Source: Phycisphaerae bacterium
GTDB taxonomy: Bacteria; Planctomycetota; Phycisphaerae; UBA1845; UTPLA1
NCBI GenBank assembly: GCA_029259995.1
Contig: JAJDEC010000482.1
Coordinates: forward strand, 1 to 9,285
Length of the DNA: 9,285 bases
Direction of reading: 5' to 3'
The notes under the pieces are model-generated. The model searched no databases. It was not told the origin of the DNA and was given only the letters and a program-made list of their open reading frames with translations. Shown piece after piece: positions 1 through 5,990 of this stretch; within the stretch, counting starts at the first letter, position 1; each line of letters opens with the position of its first letter. A program made the translations under genes and the position numbers.

Positions 1-450
1 GAGCAGTGCCATGACGGCGGGTGTGACGGGGAGCGAGTGCCAGTCGCGGACGGCGGTGTGCGCGAAGGCGTCGAGGTCGGCTGATGTCGGTGCCGCAGTC
101 TCGGCGTCTGCGTTGTCCGGCGTGACCGCAGCGTCGCGGTCAATCGTCAGAAATGCCCAGTCATTTGCGATCTCGACACGGAGATCGTCGGCATGCGCCT
201 GCACTCAGTAGAAGCAGTCGTTTGTGCCGCTGACGACAACGGCGAGTAGTTCGCGCAGCCCGCGCGGGAGTTCCGATGCGCCGAACATGGTCGCCGTGTA
301 GAGGCCCATTGACGCCTGAAGCGTCTTCGGTGCGGGACTCATGATTCGCAGGATGTTGAAGACTTTGCCGGCGCGCTGTTTCGCGCCGTCGTAGAGGCGG
401 GCGAGCAGGCCGGTTGCGTCGTTGTCGGAAACGGTTTCGATGAACGGCAT
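1..450 (-). CDS. AhpD-like / peroxidase-related protein with in-frame UGA, probable selenoprotein (C-terminus beyond window)
   Basis: Reading from ATG at 450, 81 codons precede a TGA at 205-207; the same frame then stays open for 68 more codons to base 1. The N-terminus (MPFIETVSDNDATGLLARLY, then FNILRIMS and LYTATMFG) is typical of the carboxymuconolactone decarboxylase/AhpD peroxidase-related family. The TGA falls at residue 82 in C79-F-Y-UGA-V-Q-A-H86. AhpD uses Glu118, Cys130, Cys133 and His137; the same spacing here gives E67, C79, UGA82 and H86, so UGA replaces the second redox cysteine. Beyond it, QAHADDLR and, after a family-atypical Ala/Asp-rich stretch (about 95-130), RDWHSLPVTPAVMALL look like family sequence. 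CCGGAG six bases before the ATG is a good ribosome binding site. Expected role: thiol/selenol peroxidase or disulfide reductase activity in the cytoplasm. Alternative: a nonsense mutation. Family call is firm; selenocysteine is inferred. Confidence 0.72.
168..187 (-). promoter_or_regulatory. candidate bacterial SECIS stem-loop
   Basis: In the mRNA sense, CGATCTC pairs perfectly with GAGATCG around the 6-base loop CGTGTC. The stem starts 18 bases and the loop 25 bases after the UGA at 205-207. Known bacterial SECIS elements are hairpins directly 3' of the UGA with a small apical loop carrying an early G and usually GU, at roughly this distance. The loop here has G at position 2 and two GU steps. 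Folding energy was not computed, and 7-bp stems occur by chance, so this is support rather than proof. Confidence 0.5.
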
Positions 451-732
451 GGAGGGCTCCGGTTACGTGGGCGCGCGTGCGAGCAGTCGATTGCAGCGTC
501 GGAATCGAATCGCAGTGTTGCGTCGATATGAGGAAGTGTAGTCACTTTGTGCGTGTTGCGTCGAGGCGACACATCGGCGGGTGATCGGGAGGCACGTTGG
601 CGAGGCGGAGTGCACCTGGCCCGACTTCCTGACGGTCGCGGCTCTGTACGACTCGTTCACCGGTCGCGCTGTTTGATTGACTGTGTAGCGCTTTGCTCGT
701 GATGAAGTGCCTGACGCGGCGGCAACGCCGCA
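451..732. other. intergenic region with no recognised gene; one hairpin after nth and one small palindrome
   Basis: I recognise no protein on either strand. At 716-731 a perfect 6-bp stem (GCGGCG/CGCCGC, 4-base loop) sits 2 bases past the nth stop. It lacks a T-run, so it may be a weak terminator or 3' end stabiliser of the moaDE operon. At 534-547 AAGTG-tagt-CACTT is a 5-bp dyad about 85-100 bases upstream of the AhpD-like start and could be an operator. I found no convincing -35/-10 pair for the AhpD-like gene here. Confidence 0.4.
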
Positions 733-1536
733 TCAGTCAAATGTATTTGCGCTCGGGCAGAGATCGGCGAGCGTGCAGGATGGGCAGTCGGGTTTGCGGG
801 CGTTGCAGACTTGGCGACCGTGATAGATCAGGGCGTGGCCGACGTCGGTCCACGTTTGCTGCGGCAGCACTTCCATCAGGTCCTGTTCGATCTTGACGGC
901 ATCCTTTGAGTCGCGCGAGCGCCAGGAAAGGCCGAGGCGATGGGCGAGGCGGCCGATGTGCGTGTCGACGACGACGCCGATGTTCTTGCCGAACCAGGTG
1001 CCGAGAATGACGTTGGCCGTCTTGCGCGCGACGCCGGGAATCGTCAGCAGATCGTCCATGTTGTCGGGGACTTCGCCGTTGAAGTTGTCCGTGATAGCGC
1101 GGCCGGCGCCCTTGATGCTTTTGGTTTTGTTGCGGAAGAAGCCGGTGGACTTGACGAGTTCCTCGAGCTCCGCGGGCTCGGCGTCGGCGAAGGCCTTTGC
1201 GTTGGGGAATCGCTTGAACAGGGCGGGCGTCACTTTGTTGACGCGTTCGTCTGTGCACTGGGCCGAGAGGATCGTTGCGACGAGAAGCTGGAGGGCGCTC
1301 TTGTGGGTCAGGGCGCACTCGGCGCCGTGATAGAGTCGATCGAGTTCGGCGATGATCTTGCCGGCGCGGGTCCTTCTTGCTTCGAGCGATTCCTTATCGC
1401 GCGATGTGGCGACTTTGGATGCGCGTTTCTTCACTTTTTTCTTGCCGGTTGTTTTTTTGGGCGCGACAGTGCGCGTGGCGCGGCCCGTTTTTTTCGCAGC
1501 CCGGGTCGGCGTCTTCTTCTTCGCTTTCTTCGCCAT
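733..1536 (-). CDS. nth: endonuclease III (DNA glycosylase / AP lyase) with Lys-rich N-terminal tail
   Basis: Removes oxidised pyrimidines from DNA and cleaves the abasic site (base excision repair). The helix-hairpin-helix is at about 163-175 (LLTIPGVARKTANVIL) with catalytic Lys172. The catalytic Asp is D191 in VVVDTHIGRL. A complete [4Fe-4S] motif C244-x6-C251-x2-C254-x5-C260 lies at the C-terminus. The catalytic domain begins near residue 50 and is of normal length (~215 aa). The preceding ~48 residues are an added low-complexity tail with 16 Lys and 5 Arg and almost no acid, resembling histone H1-like tails; it probably increases non-specific DNA affinity. The start ATG overlaps the TGA of the upstream membrane-protein gene by one base (TGATG), implying translational coupling. 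An internal start that removes the tail cannot be excluded, but no ATG lies between codon 1 and the domain. Confidence 0.96.
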   Translation of the reverse strand: MAKKAKKKTPTRAAKKTGRATRTVAPKKTTGKKKVKKRASKVATSRDKESLEARRTRAGKIIAELDRLYHGAECALTHKSALQLLVATILSAQCTDERVNKVTPALFKRFPNAKAFADAEPAELEELVKSTGFFRNKTKSIKGAGRAITDNFNGEVPDNMDDLLTIPGVARKTANVILGTWFGKNIGVVVDTHIGRLAHRLGLSWRSRDSKDAVKIEQDLMEVLPQQTWTDVGHALIYHGRQVCNARKPDCPSCTLADLCPSANTFD

Positions 1537-2078
1537 CAGGGCATGCTCGCCGGCGTGGGAGGCATGATGACTTCCTCGTTCGGATCGAAGGGCTTCGGCG
1601 GGCCGGACCAGCCCAGCGAGAATGCGACGAGACCGATGAGGGCGAGGTTGAGCTTTGAGATCATGACGGCGGATTCGTGGATTTCGTCAAAGGTCTGCTT
1701 CACCTGCGATTCGGCGTCCGCCGTTGCGACGGTGTGCTGCATGGCTTCGATCTTTGGCGTGATGAACTGAACGCTGTAGATCAGCGCGCCTGTCGCGATG
1801 AGCGAGAGGATCAGCCGCGTCAGCGGTCCGAACTTGCGGCGCGACACGAGGGCGGAGATTCCGGTGCCGATGACAAGAACGGCGGCGCAGGCCAGCTGGA
1901 CGGTGTCAAAGTATTCGAAGTTGCCTGCCATGATCTGCCCCGCGGCGGCGTCGGGATTCGCCACGTAGATCGTGCGCATGGTTCGGAATGTGTTCATGGC
2001 GACGAGGGCGATGACGATCATACCGCCGAGCCAGATGCCGGCGGCGATGATGGAGAGCGTATGGAGGAATCGTGTCAT
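1536..2078 (-). CDS. DUF4149/TMEM205-like four-helix membrane protein
   Basis: A 180-aa integral membrane protein of unknown function. Hydrophobic helices lie at about 5-29, 56-78, 87-107 and 138-158. The first contains IAAGIWLGGMIVIALVAMNTF, which fits the WxGG pattern of DUF4149 (TMEM205-like) proteins; FDEIHESAVMISKLN before helix 4 also fits that group. The C-terminal tail (about 160-180) is Pro-rich and probably cytoplasmic. Its ATG overlaps the moaDE stop (ATGA, 4 bases) and its stop overlaps the nth start, so it is the middle cistron of a coupled operon. No ribosome binding site of its own is visible, consistent with coupling. The family assignment is from motif resemblance only; no function is claimed. 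Confidence 0.72.
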   Translation of the reverse strand: MTRFLHTLSIIAAGIWLGGMIVIALVAMNTFRTMRTIYVANPDAAAGQIMAGNFEYFDTVQLACAAVLVIGTGISALVSRRKFGPLTRLILSLIATGALIYSVQFITPKIEAMQHTVATADAESQVKQTFDEIHESAVMISKLNLALIGLVAFSLGWSGPPKPFDPNEEVIMPPTPASMP

Positions 2079-2743
2079 TGTGGTGTCACCCAGCTTTCGC
2101 TGCCGTCGGACCAGTGGTCTTTCTTCCAGATCGGGGCATCCGTCTTGACGGCGTCGACGATGTATCGAAGCGCTTCGAACGCGGCGTCGCGATGGGCGGC
2201 GACGACGATGACGGCGATCGACGCCTCGCCGAGCGGAACACGGCCGAGTCGGTGGACGATGGCTGCGTCGAGAATGGAATACTTCTCGCCGGCGCGACGT
2301 CGAATGGAGCGCATCTGTTCGATTGCCATGTCTTCGTAGGCCGCGTAGTCGAGCGCCCTCAGTTCCTTGTCGCCCTGCGTCTCGGCGCGAACGGTTCCGA
2401 CAAAGTTCGCGACGGCTCCGGCTTCGTGCGACTGCAACTCGGCCGTCAGGGCGTCGAGGTCGATCGGATCGTTCGTCAGGCTGACGCGCGGCAGTTCGGC
2501 GCCGCCGGAGACGGGCGGGATGACTGCGACTTCGTCCCGATCCTGCAGCACGCGATCCAGCGCGACGTACTCGCGATTGACGGCCAATCGGATGCCGACG
2601 GCGCGGCCGAGTTCCGGATAGTTTTCGCCGATGACGCCGGCGATCTGACCGACGGTCGTATTGTCCTCGACGTCCAGTGAGAGTTCGGCCGTGCGGGCGA
2701 GATCGCGGGCGGGACCGAAAAAGCGAATGTGAATTCGTGGCAT
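2075..2743 (-). CDS. moaE: fused MoaD-MoaE molybdopterin synthase
   Basis: Molybdopterin synthase puts two sulfurs into precursor Z (cPMP) to make molybdopterin; normally MoaD carries the sulfur as a C-terminal thiocarboxylate and MoaE is catalytic. Here both are in one 222-aa chain. Residues 1-81 are MoaD-like (IRFFGPARDLA; LAVNREYV; EVAVIPPVSGG) and end at the Gly80-Gly81 that would be the MoaD C-terminus. Residues about 90-222 are MoaE-like: GAVANFVGTVR, VHRLGRVPLGEASI, AAHRDAAF, then K200 and K207 (spaced like catalytic Lys119/Lys126 of E. coli MoaE) in PIWKKD. The Gly-Gly is internal, so the chain needs cleavage after Gly81, as reported for the M. tuberculosis MoaX fusion. ATG at 2743 is preceded by AGAGG with 7-base spacing; a longer upstream frame has no MoaD homology. 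First gene of the operon. Confidence 0.93.
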   Translation of the reverse strand: MPRIHIRFFGPARDLARTAELSLDVEDNTTVGQIAGVIGENYPELGRAVGIRLAVNREYVALDRVLQDRDEVAVIPPVSGGAELPRVSLTNDPIDLDALTAELQSHEAGAVANFVGTVRAETQGDKELRALDYAAYEDMAIEQMRSIRRRAGEKYSILDAAIVHRLGRVPLGEASIAVIVVAAHRDAAFEALRYIVDAVKTDAPIWKKDHWSDGSESWVTPQ

Positions 2744-2763
2744 AGCGTAACCTCTTGGGGGAG

Positions 2764-2791
2764 ATTCTACGGGCGGGCGGCGAGTCGGCAA
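2764..2791 (-). promoter_or_regulatory. sigma70-type promoter for moaDE operon
   Basis: On the minus strand TTGCCG (2786-2791) and TAGAAT (2764-2769) are separated by 16 bases: 4/6 and 5/6 matches to the sigma70 consensus. Transcription would start near 2757, giving a leader of about 14 bases that includes the AGAGG ribosome binding site of moaDE. Found by inspection, not scored. Confidence 0.5.
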
Positions 2792-2825
2792 CGTGGCGGC
2801 GGGACGATGCAAATCGCGGCTGTTG

Positions 2826-2834
2826 TGGTACGAT
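2826..2834 (+). promoter_or_regulatory. possible extended -10 for amn, near-leaderless transcript
   Basis: TGG-TACGAT forms a TGn extended -10 with a 4/6 hexamer and no recognisable -35. The predicted start near 2841 lies 2 bases before the ATG at 2843. That ATG also lacks a ribosome binding site, which agrees with a leaderless message. Weak evidence. Confidence 0.25.
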
Positions 2835-2842
2835 TCGGCGTC

Positions 2843-3631
2843 ATGGCAGATCGACCCACAGTCAGCAAACTGGATATCGCGAGGAACTGGCTTCCTCGAT
2901 ACACGGGGATGGCGATCGACGAGTTCGGCGACTACGTCCTGTTGACGAATTTTGCGAACTACCTTCAGAAATTCGCCGAACAATTCGACTGCGATATCCA
3001 GGGCGAAGGACGCCCGATGCAGGCGGCGACGAATTCCGCCGGCCTCAGCATGGTGAACTTCGGCATCGGGTCCCCGAATGCTGCGATTATCATGGATCTG
3101 CTGACGGCGCGGGCGCCCGAGGGAGTTCTGTTTCTCGGCAAGTGCGGCGGTCTCAAGACGACAACGGAGATTGGTCACTTGATCCTGCCGATTGCGGCGA
3201 TTCGCGGCGAGGGCACGAGCGACGATTATTTTCCTCCCGAAGTTCCGGCCTTGCCGTCATTCAAGCTGCACAAATTTGTTTCCGACAACATCATCCAGCA
3301 CGGGCTGGAATATCGAACCGGCGTGATCTTCACGACGAATCGGCGCGTCTGGGAACACGATGAAGTGTTCAAGGAGCGCCTTCGCAATGCGACGGCGATC
3401 GGTATCGACATGGAGACGGCGACAATCTTCATCGTCGGCCACAAGAATGAAATCTCTCGCGGGGCGCTGTTGCTCGTGTCAGATGTTCCGATTACGCCGG
3501 AGGGCGTGAAGACGGAGGAGAGCGACGCCCAGGTCACGAAGCAGTGGGCGGATCTGCATCTTGAGATCGGTATCGAAGCGATGACGCATCTCGGCCAGCA
3601 CGGCGAACCGATCAAGCACTTTCAGTACTAG
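2843..3631 (+). CDS. amn: AMP nucleosidase, short type
   Basis: Hydrolyses AMP to adenine and ribose 5-phosphate (purine salvage/adenylate control, cytosol). The 262-aa protein aligns by eye throughout with the ~260-aa AMP nucleosidases common in Bacteroidota: NWLPRYTG (15-22), FGDYVLLTNF (28-37), NFGIGSPNAAIIMDLL (72-87), LFLGKCGGLK (96-105), LPIAAIRGEGTS (115-126), FPPEVPALP (130-138), TTNRRVWEHDE (164-174). The nucleoside-phosphorylase-like core keeps IDMET (188-192, ribose contact) and SD214, the expected catalytic Asp. It lacks the large N-terminal regulatory domain of E. coli Amn (~484 aa). The start at 2843 was chosen by family alignment; ATGs at 2729 and 2807 would add unrelated residues and the first overlaps moaDE. 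No ribosome binding site precedes it. Divergent from moaDE, followed closely by the GT-C gene. Confidence 0.93.
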   Translation: MADRPTVSKLDIARNWLPRYTGMAIDEFGDYVLLTNFANYLQKFAEQFDCDIQGEGRPMQAATNSAGLSMVNFGIGSPNAAIIMDLLTARAPEGVLFLGKCGGLKTTTEIGHLILPIAAIRGEGTSDDYFPPEVPALPSFKLHKFVSDNIIQHGLEYRTGVIFTTNRRVWEHDEVFKERLRNATAIGIDMETATIFIVGHKNEISRGALLLVSDVPITPEGVKTEESDAQVTKQWADLHLEIGIEAMTHLGQHGEPIKHFQY

Positions 3632-3634
3632 CGG

Positions 3635-5227
3635 ATGCCGGGGCCGGCCAAGTTCGCCGCCTCGGTACTTTCGACAATTGCCTGTCTTTTTCGTTTGTTG
3701 AATACCATGGTCAACCGCTGCGGCCGTCGCGATCGACTTTGTGCCTTGCTGATTGCGGTTGTCTGCGGCGGCGTCGCGTTGACGACGCTGGGTGACTGGG
3801 CCGTGCTGACGCCGGATTCATTCGGATATCTCGGCGTTGCGCGATCGCTGGCGGAGACGGGCGGGTTTCCGGATTGCGCGTTGATGTTGCCGCCGGGGTT
3901 GTCGATGCTGATGGCCCCAATGATGTGGGCCGGGGACTCGCCGTTCCTGTGGCTTCGGCTGCTACTGGTCGCAGGCTGGGTCGCGGGCGCGATATTGACG
4001 TTTGCCTATTATCGATTGGAACTCGAATGGCGCTGGGCATTGGCGGCAGCGCTGATTGTCGCGACGTGCCCGGCGTTTCTCACGCAATCGGCGTCATTGC
4101 TTTCCGAGTTGGTCTTCGTGCCCTTCGTGATGGCATCGTTGATCGTGATGCGTTCGTGGTGCGATGGGGAGCGGCTGCGAAAGTCGCGCGTGCTGCTTGG
4201 CGGCGGGCTGGTCATGTCGGCCATCCTGGTACGCACGATGGGCGTTGCCCTGATTCCGGTTGCGATCGTCGTCCTCTTGACGCGACGCAGTTTGAGTTGG
4301 AAGCGACGGGCTGCCATGTGCGGTCTGTTTCTTCTCATGCCCGTTCTGGTTCAGGCGGGCTGGTCCTTGCGGAATGCAGGATACGAGCGTGGGGCCGGAT
4401 ATCGGCGGCAGTTGACGAGTCCGCGCCCGGGTGAACCCGTGAATGCGGGCCCAATCACATTGCAATGGCATCGCCTGACGCACCACGGCCCCGAGCGACT
4501 GGGGACGATTCTTGAGGCCGTGGTACCCAATCGGCTGGCATGGCGATTGTTCCAGCCGCCGCTGTTTCGTCCGGCGCGATGGTTGATCGGCGGTGGATTG
4601 TTGGTGTTGTGCGCAATTCGACTCGTCCGGCGTCGATCAGTGGCAGACGGGTTTGCGCTCGTGCTGTTCGGTATTCTGGCCATCTGGCCGTGGAATGAGG
4701 GACCGCGATTTGTGCTGCCGATGGTGCCCGTATTCGCCGGCACTTGCGTCGCCATGCTCGCGGGACGACGGCCGACGGATGCTGACATGGCGGCGCGCAA
4801 GCCGGGCGTGCGACGCACGATTGCGTTTGCATTGCCGGCGATCGTGATCGGCGTGCAGCTGATGGAAGTCAACGTGATTGTGGGGGACGCCGTGCGTCGC
4901 AGCGAGAAAGAGATTGGTCGCATTGCCGCCATGCGACAAATTGGCGAGACGCTGGTAGACCTGACGGCGGACGATTCGATGATCGCGTGCGTGATGCCCA
5001 ATGAAAGCTACGCGAAGACGCTGGCCATGGGGGCGGCGTATTTTGCGAATCGAACCATCGATCGTTTTCGCGATGTTCGAACGGGAGAAGCCGTCGATTG
5101 GCGCGAATACGGATCGCTCCACACATTGACGGTCGAATCTCTGGCCGAGCCAGTGGGGCGGCAGCGCGTGTTATTGCCCGCATCGGATCAAGACAAGCGA
5201 CGCATGCTGATTCTCCTTCCGGAATAG
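3635..5227 (+). CDS. GT-C-type polytopic membrane glycosyltransferase-like protein
   Basis: A 530-aa protein with about 10-11 hydrophobic helices (roughly 35-52, 85-100, 104-125, 133-150, 155-172, 186-216, 226-242, 315-332, 338-352, 358-377, 394-415) and a soluble C-terminal part (about 420-530). After helix 1 comes LTPDSFGYLGVARSLAETGG, the D-x-x-x-Y first-loop pattern of GT-C enzymes (D61, Y65), then LPPGLSMLMAP, a usual ArnT/PMT-like feature. VRTMGVALIP (199-208) and GPRFVLPMVPVF (356-367) match positions where such proteins have RPxG and RYxxPxxP. Expected to transfer a sugar from a lipid-linked donor at the outer face of the membrane; donor and acceptor unknown. It starts 3 bases after the amn stop, so is probably co-transcribed. 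ATG at 3707 (Met25) is an equally plausible start; neither has a good ribosome binding site. Confidence 0.68.
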   Translation: MPGPAKFAASVLSTIACLFRLLNTMVNRCGRRDRLCALLIAVVCGGVALTTLGDWAVLTPDSFGYLGVARSLAETGGFPDCALMLPPGLSMLMAPMMWAGDSPFLWLRLLLVAGWVAGAILTFAYYRLELEWRWALAAALIVATCPAFLTQSASLLSELVFVPFVMASLIVMRSWCDGERLRKSRVLLGGGLVMSAILVRTMGVALIPVAIVVLLTRRSLSWKRRAAMCGLFLLMPVLVQAGWSLRNAGYERGAGYRRQLTSPRPGEPVNAGPITLQWHRLTHHGPERLGTILEAVVPNRLAWRLFQPPLFRPARWLIGGGLLVLCAIRLVRRRSVADGFALVLFGILAIWPWNEGPRFVLPMVPVFAGTCVAMLAGRRPTDADMAARKPGVRRTIAFALPAIVIGVQLMEVNVIVGDAVRRSEKEIGRIAAMRQIGETLVDLTADDSMIACVMPNESYAKTLAMGAAYFANRTIDRFRDVRTGEAVDWREYGSLHTLTVESLAEPVGRQRVLLPASDQDKRRMLILLPE

Positions 5228-5281
5228 AGCGATCCAATCTACAGTCCGAAATAAGATAAACGTCTAAATAGAGGCGGTCCG

Positions 5282-5413
5282 ATGGAAATGGTCTGCGCAA
5301 TCTCAGTGCGCGATTGGGTACTATTGTCACTTCGTCCGCAGTTCTCGGTCGTTCGTGCGTTGCGTAAGGCGACAATCGAAGTCGATGACGATCTGGCACG
5401 GCGATTGCCCTAA
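5282..5413 (+). CDS. doubtful 43-aa ORF ending in an antitoxin-like motif
   Basis: ATG at 5282 is preceded by GAGG with 7-base spacing in a locally AT-richer stretch. The first 27 residues resemble nothing I know. The end, KATIEVDDDLARRLP, looks like the N-terminal beta-strand and helix start of ribbon-helix-helix VapB-type antitoxins (TTIxVDDEL), but the chain stops there, so no complete DNA-binding domain exists and no toxin gene follows. It may be a degraded antitoxin remnant, a leader peptide for the downstream small gene, or chance. Confidence 0.25.
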   Translation: MEMVCAISVRDWVLLSLRPQFSVVRALRKATIEVDDDLARRLP

Positions 5414-5421
5414 TCTCGATT

Positions 5422-5438
5422 GCCGAATCCCCTTCGGC
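5422..5438 (+). other. short hairpin in the leader of the 35-aa ORF
   Basis: GCCGAA-tcccc-TTCGGC forms a 6-bp stem 38-54 bases before the ATG at 5476. There is no T-run after it, so it is not a classical terminator. It could be a 5' leader structure controlling the small ORF. Confidence 0.35.
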
Positions 5439-5475
5439 GTATCCGACTTTCCTCGCCAAAAAAAGGAGAACGTTG

Positions 5476-5583
5476 ATGTTCGATCTTGGTGGAATATTTG
5501 AAGGGCTTCAGAGTTGGTTGTCGCAGATCTTCGGATTCTACGGCGAGATTTTCAGCTTCCTGTTCGGCGGGCTGCTTGGCTGA
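5476..5583 (+). CDS. 35-aa amphipathic hydrophobic peptide with strong ribosome binding site
   Basis: AAGGAGA lies 6-7 bases before the ATG in an A-rich run, the best ribosome binding site in the window, which is the main reason to believe this is expressed. The peptide runs from MFDLGGIFEGLQSW to FSFLFGGLLG: 7 Phe, 8 Gly, 6 Leu, 3 Ile, one Trp and one Tyr, three acidic residues (D3, E9, E24) and no Lys or Arg. Hydrophobic residues at 4, 8, 11, 15, 18, 22, 25, 29 and 33 follow a 3/4 spacing, so one long amphipathic helix able to lie on or insert into a membrane is likely. I recognise no family. It resembles, in general build only, small membrane regulators, type I toxins or modulin-like peptides. 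No gene lies close downstream, so it appears to be a stand-alone small gene. Confidence 0.55.
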   Translation: MFDLGGIFEGLQSWLSQIFGFYGEIFSFLFGGLLG

Positions 5584-5822
5584 GTGGAGGCAATGCCTTT
5601 CTCTTCAAATGTGGAGGAGGGCATCCTGATCTTTGCGGGCGCCGATGTCACGGTTCGTTGCAGCGCGGCAGTTCACTTGCCCGATCTATGCCGCGTCGCA
5701 ACGAAACAGGGAGTGACGCGGCGTCCGCGATTTTGGGTTCTTTACGGGTTTGCGGGGAGCGTTGACGGCACTTGTCGACGCGGCGGCCGCGTTCCACAAA
5801 GTCCCGATAAAGACGAAATGAC
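5584..5822. other. intergenic region with two GC-rich hairpins
   Basis: No gene recognised; an open frame across it runs into the palindromic repeat and has no family resemblance. At 5717-5734 CGCGG-cgt-CCGCG is followed by ATTTT, a weak intrinsic-terminator-like structure that could end transcription from the small ORF. At 5778-5792 ACGCGG-cgg-CCGCGT forms another perfect stem. Confidence 0.35.
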
Positions 5823-5982
5823 AATAGCCCAGCCTTTTGAAGGCTGGGATTGCGATGAACGTTTTACTGCGCATTGCCGTCTCGTTGAGACGGCGTGAGC
5901 CAGGCGCGTGGCAGTCATTCCGTCCCTACGGGACGGAAATTGGTAATTGGCGCGTGCCCCAGCGATAAATCGCTGGGCTATT
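5823..5982. repeat. 160-bp multi-hairpin element bounded by 11-bp inverted repeats
   Basis: The ends are perfect inverted copies: AATAGCCCAGC at 5823-5833 and GCTGGGCTATT at 5972-5982. Inside are four near-perfect palindromes: CCCAGCCTT/AAGGCTGGG (5828-5848, 9 bp), GCCGTCTC/GAGACGGC (5876-5894, 8 bp), TTCCGTCCC/GGGACGGAA (5918-5938, 9 bp) and CCCAGCGAT/ATCGCTGGG (5958-5977, 9 bp). Loops are 2-3 bases. The layout resembles REP/MITE-like palindromic elements seen in intergenic DNA of several bacterial phyla. No transposase is in the window. Confidence 0.75.
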
Positions 5983-5990
5983 CTCAATGG

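Noticed and set aside
205..450. A complete 81-aa protein ending at the TGA at 205-207
   Set aside because: It would end exactly before the second redox residue of the family's active site, while the frame continues with conserved His and family-like sequence; treated as read-through (Sec) instead.
716..731. Intrinsic terminator for the moaDE-nth operon
   Set aside because: Perfect 6-bp stem but no T-run follows on the minus strand, so kept only as a hairpin note.
940..1770. Long plus-strand open frame (276 codons) across nth
   Set aside because: Lies antisense to nth and the DUF4149 gene, both with clear family features; it is a GC-rich antisense shadow.
1677..2680. Two long plus-strand frames opposite moaDE and DUF4149
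   Set aside because: Acidic, Gly/Asp/Arg-rich composition typical of antisense frames in GC-rich DNA; no family resemblance.
2729..2842. N-terminal extension of AMP nucleosidase from ATG 2729 or 2807
   Set aside because: The added residues match no AMP nucleosidase and the first start overlaps the moaDE coding region and promoter.
5584..5898. Plus-strand 104-codon frame after the small peptide gene
   Set aside because: Its end is made of palindromic repeat sequence, the GTG/ATG starts have poor ribosome binding sites, and the product resembles nothing.
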